A stretch of 22,468 nt of DNA from contig CAYGVT010000057.1 in assembly GCA_964353355.1 (NCBI GenBank), positions 1 through 22,468 on the forward strand, read 5' to 3'. This document shows, in pieces, positions 1 to 6,900 of the stretch (the stretch's first letter is position 1; the number at the start of each line of letters is the position of its first letter). The position numbers and the translations under genes were made by a program. The notes below the pieces were generated by a model, which made no database searches, had not been told where the DNA came from, and saw only the letters and a program-made list of their open reading frames with translations. The DNA is from CAYGVT01 sp964353355 (GTDB lineage: Archaea > Thermoplasmatota > DTKX01 > GCA-020343715).

Positions 1-1
1 G

Positions 2-376
2 AGGAGCATCGGGGCCGTCATCGCCATCGGCGACCTGTCAGGCATCCGTGAGAACAAGAGGGGCAAGGGCCGGAGGATGAACCGCATCGTGAACGCGATG
101 CCGTTCAACCGGCTCTCCCAGCTCATCGGGTACAAGGCCGCTTGGGCAGGCGTCCCGGTCGTCCTCGTCGACGAGTCCTGGAGCTCGCGGGAGTGCCATG
201 TGTGCGGGCAGGACGGGCTGCGGCCGACCCGGGGCCGGTTCGTCTGTCCCGCCTGCGGCGAGTGGAACGCGGACCTGAACGGCGCGATGAACATCGGGAA
301 CAGGGCCTTGGGCTACATGTCCATCGCCGGGGCGCCTCGTATTGCGCCCTTGAGGGTGGCATCCAGCGATGGATGA
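2..376 (+). CDS. tnpB: TnpB (IS200/IS605 OrfB) RNA-guided nuclease, C-terminal part
   Basis: The gene is cut by the left window edge; about 124 C-terminal residues remain. TnpB is the RNA-guided RuvC-like nuclease of IS200/IS605 elements. Visible in order (numbered from the first codon here) are the RuvC-II strand IAIGDLSGIREN (residues 7-18), the segment VVLVDESWSSREC, a four-cysteine zinc finger with CxxC pairs at 65/68 and 82/85, and the RuvC-III motif DLNGAMNIGN with catalytic Asp91. The usual RuvC-II glutamate (motif IxIEDL) is Gly at residue 10, bases 29-31. A Glu at residue 58 (bases 173-175) sits where rearranged active sites have been described. Gly10 to Asp91 is 81 residues, close to the spacing of the canonical Glu and Asp in TnpB. 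No TnpA transposase is seen. The stop is TGA at 374-376. The family is certain; activity is not. Confidence 0.93.
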   Translation, partial: RSIGAVIAIGDLSGIRENKRGKGRRMNRIVNAMPFNRLSQLIGYKAAWAGVPVVLVDESWSSRECHVCGQDGLRPTRGRFVCPACGEWNADLNGAMNIGNRALGYMSIAGAPRIAPLRVASSDG

Positions 377-410
377 CCATCCAAGCGAGGCATGACCTAT
401 CTTGTCATGC
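360..410 (+). other. Two hairpins at the tnpB 3' end: probable right end of the element and omega-RNA scaffold
   Basis: Two perfect stems are seen. Bases 360-375 form a 6-bp stem (CATCCA/TGGATG) closed by a GCGA tetraloop of the GNRA class, overlapping the tnpB stop. Bases 390-410 form a 7-bp stem (GCATGAC/GTCATGC) with a 7-base loop. IS200/IS605 elements end in subterminal hairpins, and the TnpB guide RNA is made from the 3' end of tnpB running into flanking DNA. The element would then end shortly after 410, and the following bases (TAAACAAATACGGG) would be the start of the guide. The exact boundary cannot be fixed from one copy. Confidence 0.5.
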
Positions 411-947
411 TAAACAAATACGGGTGTTCTACTACATCCTGGTCGCATCCATCACACTCACATACGGCCTGCCACTTGCCTTCGTTTTATTCTCACGGTC
501 TCCAATCTGCGAATTCCTCATCTTCGCTCCCATCATCGTGCCGCTCGTCCTGTTCCTACCTGCCTTCGTAGGACTGTTTAGGGATTTCTGGCTCTTCGAC
601 GAGGGGAGGTCCGGGATAGCCAAGCTGAGGGACGATGTGACGCCTGAGGAGCTCGACCGTGCAATCCGTTCGCTGGCCTCCACGATGAACGCTGTGAGGA
701 TGGGCCGTAGCTACTGGGAGGCCATTCGCCTCAAACCCTTACTGAGGTACATCCATCTCGGCGCCGACCGTGCCGTCGTGAGCATCGAGGGGCACGGAAA
801 GCCCCCGCGCTTCTTGAAGATGAGAGTGGGAAAAGGCGCCGTGGTGACGGTGCCTGTCATCGAAGGTGCCCTCGCGGACATCGTCGACCCAGGCTGGACG
901 CCGTCGGACAGACCGGAACCGAAGGCGCAACCTTTAAGGTCAAGTAG
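373..947 (+). pseudogene. Damaged membrane-protein gene next to the TnpB element
   Basis: Frame 1 reads coherently from an ATG at 373, which overlaps the tnpB stop, or more likely from GTG at 424 just outside the element's hairpin. It gives two hydrophobic helices near residues 17-65, then a soluble part with segments such as VTPEELDRAIRSLAST and LGADRAVVSIEGHGKPP. The frame has no stop before 2481, so it would run antiparallel-free through the whole of rtcB in a wrong frame, which is not credible. Shifting to frame 3 near base 900 gives VGQTGTEGATFKVK and a TAG at 945-947, which looks like a natural C-terminus. I infer a single indel, or a sequencing error, near the 3' end and possibly a 5' end replaced by the IS insertion. 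The family is not recognised. Base composition at 411-560 is less GC-rich than in the neighbours. Confidence 0.5.
931..939 (+). promoter_or_regulatory. TATA box for rtcB
   Basis: CCTTTAAGG is centred about 42 bases upstream of the rtcB ATG, so transcription should start near 962 and leave a leader of about 15 bases. A GAGGCGGTG Shine-Dalgarno-like stretch lies at about 962-970, 6 bases before the ATG. The box overlaps the probable end of the upstream broken gene. Confidence 0.5.
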
Positions 948-976
948 CGGTGTAGGAATGGAGAGGCGGTGCCAGC

Positions 977-2431
977 ATGGACTGGAAGGGAGCGGTGAGG
1001 AAAGAAGGGGAGCATGTCTGGGTCATCCCCCAGAGCACGGTCCCGGGCATGAGGACGCGCGGGCGCATCTACGCGAGCGAGAAGATGATGGTCGACATCG
1101 TCCGGGACAACGCAATCGCGCAGGTCGCCAACGTGGCCACTCTCCCTGGCATCGTGGGCGACTCCCTCGCCATGCCGGACATCCACTTCGGCTACGGCTT
1201 CCCCATCGGCGGCGTGGCCGCCACGCGCGTGGACGATGGCGTCGTCTCCCCGGGCGGCGTGGGCTACGACATCAACTGCGGCGTGCGGCTGCTGCGCACC
1301 GACCTCGACGTCAAGGACGTCGTGCCCAAGATGAAGGCCCTCGTCGACACCATGTTCAAGAACGTGCCCTCGGGCGTGGGCTCGACGGGCCAGCTGCGGC
1401 TCAGCCCCCAGGCGCTCGACCACGTCATGGAGGAGGGCGTGCGGTGGGCGGTCAAGGAGGGCTACGGCTGGGACGAGGACCTCCGGCACATCGAGGAGGG
1501 CGGCGCGATGCCGGGCGCCTCCACCGAGCACGTGTCCCAGAAGGCGCGGTCGCGCGGGGCCCCCCAGCTGGGCACGCTGGGCGCGGGCAACCACTTCCTC
1601 GAGGTGCAGCGCGTGGACCGCATCTACGAGCCGGAGGCGGCCAAGGCCTTCGGCATCACCCGCGAGGGCCAGGTCACCGTGATGATACACACGGGCTCCC
1701 GCGGCTTCGGCCACCAGGTCTGCTCCGACCACCTCGAGGTCATGGAATCGGCAGTCAAGGGCTACGGCATCGAGCTTCCGGACGCGCAGCTCGCGTGCGT
1801 GCCCGTCACGTCCCCCGAGGGCGAGGCCTACCTGGGCGCGATGGCCTCGGCCGCGAACTACGCCTGGTCCAACCGCCAGCTCATCATGCACTGGGTCCGC
1901 AAGAGCTTCGAGCAGGTCACAGGCTCGAGCGCGGAGGACCTGGGCATGCACCTCGTCTACGACGTCGCCCACAACATCGCCAAGCTCGAGGAGCACGAGG
2001 TGGACGGCCGCCGCACGAGGGTGCTCGTGCACCGCAAGGGCGCGACGCGCGCGTTCCCCGCGGGCAGGCCCGAGGTCCCGCCGGACTACGCGTCGGTGGG
2101 GCAGCCCGTCATCATCCCAGGCGACATGGGCACTGCGTCCTACCTCCTGGTCGGGACGGAGACGGCCATGCGCGACACGTGGGGCTCCACGTGCCACGGG
2201 GCGGGGCGGTTGCTCTCCCGCACCCAGGCCATCCGCAACTACAGGGGCGAGCGCATCGTGCGCGAGCTGGGAGAGCGGGGCATCTACGTGCGTGGCGAGA
2301 CCATGAAGGTGCTCGCGGAGGAGGCGCCGCAGGCCTACAAGGACATCGACGAGGTCGTCGAGGTCACGCACGCGACCGGCATCTCGCGCAGGGTCGCGAG
2401 GCTCGTGCCGCTGGGCGTGATGAAGGGATAG
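977..2431 (+). CDS. rtcB: RNA-splicing ligase RtcB (3'-phosphate/2',3'-cyclic phosphate to 5'-OH ligase)
   Basis: RtcB joins tRNA exon halves after intron removal, using GTP and Mn2+ and forming a histidine-GMP intermediate. The 484-residue product has the usual archaeal length (Pyrococcus horikoshii RtcB is about 481). Metal ligands are recognisable: Asp98 and Cys101 in GYDINCGVR, His206 in GAGNHFLEV, His238 in IHTGSRGFGHQ and His332 in YDVAHNIA. The guanylylated histidine is His407 in STCHGAGRLLSR. These match the P. horikoshii positions with an offset of three or four. HRKGATRAFPAG and PVIIPGDMGTASYLL are further conserved blocks. The ATG at 977 is preceded by a TATA box and an SD-like sequence. 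The archease cofactor gene is not nearby. No intein is present. Confidence 0.98.
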   Translation: MDWKGAVRKEGEHVWVIPQSTVPGMRTRGRIYASEKMMVDIVRDNAIAQVANVATLPGIVGDSLAMPDIHFGYGFPIGGVAATRVDDGVVSPGGVGYDINCGVRLLRTDLDVKDVVPKMKALVDTMFKNVPSGVGSTGQLRLSPQALDHVMEEGVRWAVKEGYGWDEDLRHIEEGGAMPGASTEHVSQKARSRGAPQLGTLGAGNHFLEVQRVDRIYEPEAAKAFGITREGQVTVMIHTGSRGFGHQVCSDHLEVMESAVKGYGIELPDAQLACVPVTSPEGEAYLGAMASAANYAWSNRQLIMHWVRKSFEQVTGSSAEDLGMHLVYDVAHNIAKLEEHEVDGRRTRVLVHRKGATRAFPAGRPEVPPDYASVGQPVIIPGDMGTASYLLVGTETAMRDTWGSTCHGAGRLLSRTQAIRNYRGERIVRELGERGIYVRGETMKVLAEEAPQAYKDIDEVVEVTHATGISRRVARLVPLGVMKG

Positions 2432-2476
2432 CGCGACCGCGCCAGGTCCTCGGCCTTGAGCCTCCACAAGTCACAG

Positions 2477-2519
2477 GGTAGGGGCCTACCTCTGGTGCTT
2501 GTCCGGACCGGCCCCTACC
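2477..2519. terminator. Inverted repeat between convergent rtcB and srp19
   Basis: A perfect 10-bp inverted repeat (GGTAGGGGCC at 2477-2486 and GGCCCCTACC at 2510-2519) has a 23-base loop that itself contains GTCCGGAC. It spans the srp19 stop codon and lies 45 bases after the rtcB stop. The position between two convergent genes fits a bidirectional terminator or 3'-end stabiliser. There is no clear T-run, so the mechanism is uncertain. Confidence 0.45.
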
Positions 2520-2857
2520 TTCGACGCCAAGACCTCCGACACGCCCGCCGCCTTGAGGTGGCGCGCGATGACGCGGATGAGGCCCTCCTTGGTGCCCTCG
2601 ACCGTGGCCTTTGCGATGAGCACGCGGCCGGCGCGCTCGTGCCAGTGGGCGCTGTGGTGGTGCTCGGGGTCGAGCTCGGGGTCGAAGCCCGCCGCGCGCG
2701 CGGCGTGGAACACGGCCGAGGCCGTGGGCGCCTTCACAGCGACATCCCGGGGCACCCTCCTGCCCTGGGCGCGGCTGAGGCGCGAATCGAAGTACTGGGG
2801 GTACAGGATGAACTGCCCGTCCCGCTTGCCCACCAACGGCCCCACCCCCGGGGCCAC
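2486..2857 (-). CDS. srp19: Signal recognition particle subunit SRP19
   Basis: SRP19 binds 7S RNA and organises it for SRP54 binding, in co-translational targeting of membrane and secreted proteins. The N-terminal motif FILYPQYFDSRLSRAQGRRVP (split as FILYPQYFDS and RLSRAQGRRVP) followed by AVKAPTASAVFHAARAAGFDPE is the SRP19 signature. The middle segment HHHSAHWHERAGRVLI covers the usual basic RNA-binding region, though it is unusually rich in histidine. A basic tail ends KVGAGPDKHQR. The listed start is a GTG one base after the eS8 stop; an in-frame GTG eight codons later would give MGKRDGQFIL, closer to typical family N-termini. It is the second gene of a two-gene operon with eS8, coupled by adjacency, and needs no separate promoter. 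Confidence 0.93.
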   Translation of the reverse strand: MAPGVGPLVGKRDGQFILYPQYFDSRLSRAQGRRVPRDVAVKAPTASAVFHAARAAGFDPELDPEHHHSAHWHERAGRVLIAKATVEGTKEGLIRVIARHLKAAGVSEVLASKVGAGPDKHQR

Positions 2858-2858
2858 C

Positions 2859-3242
2859 TCAGCCCTCGATGAGGACGACGTTGACCACGCCGTCCTGGCC
2901 CGGCCGGCTGGTGACCTTGGCCCGGCCGAGCGGGGTCTGGACGATGGCGCCCTTGTTGTAGATGTTGCGCACGATGTAGTTCAAGTTGGCGCTGTTGTCC
3001 TTGACGGTGGAGATGGTGGTGGAGACGACCTTGCCGGTCTTGGGGTCGACGGCGTTGGCCTTGGCGGACAGCACGACGCGCATCTTCTTGTTGCCGCCGC
3101 GCGTGCGGAGCGCCTGGCGCTTCTCGTCCCCCATCTGGGTGAAGAGCTTCTCGGTGCCGATCTCGGAGCGCCGCTTCTTCCTCGCGGAGCGCCGCAGACC
3201 GCCCGACACCTTGCGCCTCGACTCACCCATCCAACTGGGCAC
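2859..3242 (-). CDS. rps8e: Small-subunit ribosomal protein eS8 (S8e)
   Basis: eS8 is a small-subunit protein found in archaea and eukaryotes. The 127-residue product has the archaeal length. It opens with WMGESRRKVSGGLRRSARKKRR, split here as WMGESRRKVSGG and LRRSARKKRR, matching the WQGxSxRKxTGG start of the family. It continues with ALRTRGGNKKMRVV and ends with NKGAIVQTPLGRAKVTSRPG. The GTG start at 3242 is chosen over the ATG at 3230 because a GAGGTG Shine-Dalgarno site lies 5 bases upstream of it and it keeps the Trp of the N-terminal motif. A TATA element at 3278-3287 lies about 40 bases upstream. SRP19 follows one base after the stop. Confidence 0.95.
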   Translation of the reverse strand: MPSWMGESRRKVSGGLRRSARKKRRSEIGTEKLFTQMGDEKRQALRTRGGNKKMRVVLSAKANAVDPKTGKVVSTTISTVKDNSANLNYIVRNIYNKGAIVQTPLGRAKVTSRPGQDGVVNVVLIEG

Positions 3243-3277
3243 TGGAACACCTCAGGAGAACCCCCAATGCGGGGAGG

Positions 3278-3287
3278 GTATTTAAGC
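3278..3287. promoter_or_regulatory. Shared bidirectional TATA element between eS8 and the DUF2148 gene
   Basis: The sequence GTATTTAAGC reads as TATTTAAG on the plus strand and as GCTTAAATA on the minus strand, so both directions resemble an archaeal TATA box. On the minus strand it would start transcription near 3256, leaving a 14-base leader with the SD of eS8. On the plus strand it would start near 3309, about 40 bases before the DUF2148 ATG. No second AT-rich box is seen in this GC-rich gap. Promoter activity in the plus direction is inference. Confidence 0.5.
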
Positions 3288-3348
3288 CTTCCCTCGTCCG
3301 ACCGAAGGTGTTTTCCGGTCGCGGCGCGATGACTGGCCCGGTGCGACG

Positions 3349-3939
3349 ATGCAGGACGTCATGGACCGGGCCGTGCGTGACGGGCGCGAGCCGTCCCTGG
3401 ACGTGGCCGTGGTGGAGGTCGGGCACCTCATGGCCCTCTCCGCGAGGACCGCGCCCAAGGCCGTGGGGAAGGACTTCATCGGGGTCCTGCTGCTCAAGGG
3501 CGCGGAGGTCGACCGGCTGGGGGATGCGATGGTCGCCCACGGCGAGCGCGGGGGCAACAAGGGCTTCGTCCGTGACGGAGGCAACGTGAAGGCGTCCGCG
3601 GCGGTGCTCCTCGTGGGCCTGCGCGAGCACCCTCCGCTGGGCCTGGACTGCAACGGCTGCGGGTTCGGGTCGTGCGAGGCCTTCTCGAAGGCGAGGGCCG
3701 CCATGAAGGGGCACAAATCCCCCTTCGCCGGGCCCGCGTGCGCGCTGCGCGTGCTGGACCTCGGCATCGCGGTGGGCTCCGCGGCCAAGACCGCGCAGAT
3801 GCACAACGTGGACAACCGCGTCATGTACCGCGCGGCCGTGACCGCCATCGAGCTTGGGATGCTCGTCGCCGTGCAGGCGCTCGCCATCCCCCTCTCGGCC
3901 ACGGGGAAGAGCCCCTACTACGACCGGCCGCCGCTGTGA
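3349..3939 (+). CDS. DUF2148 ferredoxin-like iron-sulfur protein
   Basis: The 196-residue product matches the DUF2148 family, small proteins with a cysteine motif thought to hold a 4Fe-4S cluster; the substrate is unknown. The key motif is LDCNGCGFGSCEAF with Cys101, Cys104 and Cys109, then Cys131 in GPACALRVLDLG, giving four potential ligands. The C-terminal blocks HNVDNRVMYRA and IPLSATGKSPYYDRPP are family signatures. The ATG at 3349 is the first in-frame start after the shared promoter; a weak GGTG lies 5 bases upstream. The gene is divergent from eS8, and its stop is only 3 bases from the stop of the convergent giant protease gene. It is common in anaerobic archaea and bacteria, which weakly suggests an anaerobic or low-oxygen lifestyle. 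Confidence 0.88.
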   Translation: MQDVMDRAVRDGREPSLDVAVVEVGHLMALSARTAPKAVGKDFIGVLLLKGAEVDRLGDAMVAHGERGGNKGFVRDGGNVKASAAVLLVGLREHPPLGLDCNGCGFGSCEAFSKARAAMKGHKSPFAGPACALRVLDLGIAVGSAAKTAQMHNVDNRVMYRAAVTAIELGMLVAVQALAIPLSATGKSPYYDRPPL

Positions 3940-3942
3940 GCC

Positions 3943-6900
3943 TCAGGCGCTCTCCCAGCGGTCGCGCCGGCGCCTCCGCACGGCGGCCACGAGCGCGAGC
4001 GCCACGACGGCCGCGATGATGATGATGATGGTGAGCCACAGCATCACGTTGGGCACCTCGACGGTGAACGGCTCGGACTCGGCGACGTTGCCGTCAGAGT
4101 CCCTCACAACGAGTGTGACCGTGTGCGTGCCGGGCTCGTCGAAGGTGTACTCGACGAGGGGCCCGTAGACCTCGCGGAACGAGCTCTCGCCCTCCATGCG
4201 GATGCGCCAGGTCCAGTTCACTATGGCCACGTTGTCGGTCGAGGCCGTTCCGTCGAGCTCGAGCTGCGCGCCCTCCTTGGCCTCGCGGTCCTTGAAGGAC
4301 ATCGGGACGGGCGCGACGGTGTCGCGCACCTTGAGCTGGTAGGACTCGGTGTCGGTGTTGCCCGCCGCGTCCGTCACGGTCAGCGTGATGCTGTAGAGGC
4401 CGGGCGTCGCGAATGTGTGGGACGTGCTGCGCCCCTCGAGGCCGACCGGCGCGTCCCCGTACTCGAACGACCACGCCCACTTGACCACGCCAACGTTGTC
4501 GGTCGAGCCCTCGCCGGAGAGGACGGCCACGCCGCCCTGGTCGACCTCGCGGTCTCCGTCGGTCACGGCCACGGGGGCCGTGATGTCGAGCACGGTGATG
4601 GTGACCGTGTCGGTCGCCACGTTGCCAGAGGGGTCGGTGACCGCGAGCGTCGATTCGTAGGTGCCCGCGTCGTCGAGCTGGAGCCTCGGGGACGGTCCGG
4701 TGAGCGTCACCGTCTCCCCGGCCACGACGACCGTCCAGGTCCATGAGGCGACCCCGATGTTGTCCGCGCTGCCCGTGCCATCGAGCGGGGCGCGCTGGTG
4801 CTGGTCGATGACAAGGTCCGGGCCCGCGTCCGCGACGGGGACCGTGATGTCGCGCACCTCGGCGATGCGCTCCTCGGACCTCGCCCAGTTCTCGGAGAGG
4901 TCGGACGTCTCGAAGAAGAAGTGCAGCTCCGCGGTCGAGTCGCCGGGCGTCACGATGGTCACCTTGTAGGTCCCGTTCCAGAGGCCCGTGAGGTCCACGC
5001 CCGCCATCACCTGGCTCTGGCGCGGGAGCGAGTCGAACCAGTACCACACCACGACGGTGCCCACGCCGATGTTGTCGCGGACCTCCACCTGGAAGGTGAA
5101 GGCGGTACCGGTCGGCACCCACTCGGGCGAGGAGTCGGAGACGATGACGGGCGGGTCGTTGTCGAGCACGGTGACCGTGCGCATCTCGGTGAAGTCCTGG
5201 TTGCCAGAGGTGTCGGTGAAGTGCACGACGTACCAGAACGGCTCGACCGTGTCGATGACGGTGATGGTCGCGGCCCATCCGGCGGTGCCGGAGGCCGCGG
5301 CGTCGACCGGGACGTGCTCGCCGCCGCCGCCGTACCAGTACTCGACCCGCGCCGAGCCGATGGCGATGTTGTCGAGGAGCTCCAGCGAGAACGTGAAGGC
5401 GTCGCCCGTCGAGGCGGTCGCGGGCGTGAGGTCAGCGCCCAACCACGGCGCGTCGTTGTCGAGGATGGTGACGTCGCGCTCGGCCGTAGCGTTGAAGTTG
5501 CCAGAGCTGTCGTTGGCCCTGAAGATGTACCGGAGGGGCTCGATGGAGCCCCACGGCACGTTGAGGACGAGCCGGTAGAGGCCGTCCCCCAGGGGCTCCA
5601 GCGTCGATATGGTCGCCCCTTCGTCATCGAACCGCCACTCGACCCAGGCGCCGCCCACCGCGATGTTGTCGGAGGCGCTCACCATGAGCGTGACCTCCTC
5701 GCCGGTGGTGGCGTTCTCGGGGGTCCAGTCGCGCCACAGCTCGGGCACGTCGTTGTCGAGGACGGGCACGGCCCTCTCCTCGCCGTAGACGCGGTTGCCG
5801 GCGCCGTCCTGGGCGCTCAGCCGGTAGTGCAGCGCGTCCAGCGTGTCGAGCACGCTGATGGAGGCCGCGATGGCGTCGCCGTCGGCGGTGAGCTCCCACC
5901 GCTCGGCGCCCGCGCCGTACCAGTACTCCACCCGCATGAGCGCGACCGCGATGTTGTCCGCGGCCGAGGACGTGAAGGTGAAAGGATCCCCCGTCGTCGC
6001 CGATGCGGGCGTGAGGTCCTCGCCGAGCGAGGGCGCGTCGTTGTCGAGGACGGGCACGTTCAACGTGTCCGTGAGGGCCCCGTTGCCCAGCGAGTCCTCG
6101 ACCCAGAACCTGAGGTCGACGGTGACCGCACCGGCTGGGGCCGTGAGGAGAACGTCCCACTGCCCGGGTCCCAGCGAGGTCGCGTTCTCGACGCTCTCGT
6201 CGCCCAGGCCGCCGAGGTCGGAGTAGCGGTAGCGCAGCACCACCGCGCCCACGGGGTTGACGTCGGTGGCGTTCACGCCCGCACGGAACCGGTCGCCGGT
6301 CGTGACCACCGAGCACCACGTGCCCGAGATCGTGGGGGGCGTGTTGTCGATGCGCACCAGGCGCGAGTCGACGTCGTCCCTCGCGCCGTACAGCGCGCGG
6401 AACGAGAGCATGTGCTGCCCGTCAAGGTACACGGTCGAGTCCCACGTGCCGCTCCAGTCCGCGCCCTGCGCGAACGGCGAGTAGCCAGCGCCGTCGACCG
6501 CGAGCTCTATGCCGTCGAGCGCGTGGCGGCCCGTGAGGACCACGTCATCGAGGTAGGCGCCCTCGCCCACGATGGAGCCGTTGCTCACGAACCCGAAGCC
6601 GACCTGGGTCGCGTTGGTGGGCACCTCCAGCTCGACCTCGACCCAGCCGCCCGAATCGCCCGAGTGGCCAGATAGCAGTTTCCACGCCGCGGACGCGGAC
6701 TCGCGATACATCGCGCCGAGCACGTCCACGCCCTGCTCGGAGTCGATCCAGTACGCGTACTCCAGGGTCACGTTGTCGAAGGCGTCGAGGTCCAGATTCG
6801 GCAGGAACATGTTCGATTGCATGTCGGTGTCGTACTCCGTCCTCAGCCCCGTGACCACCACGTCGTCCACCGCCATGTACAGGTCCGCGGAGGCGTGGTA

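Noticed and set aside
857..2467. Long minus-strand frame opposite rtcB
   Set aside because: Composition is that of an antisense shadow and no motif is recognisable.
950..2481. Continuation of the frame-1 reading of the membrane protein through rtcB
   Set aside because: It is the out-of-frame shadow of a GC-rich gene, rich in Arg/Gly/His/Pro, over a certain RtcB.
4012..4033. GAT microrepeat near the end of the protease gene
   Set aside because: It simply encodes the run of Ile in the membrane anchor.
4798..6675. Long plus-strand frame opposite the giant protease
   Set aside because: It is a Val/Arg/Gly-rich antisense shadow of the Ig-like repeats.
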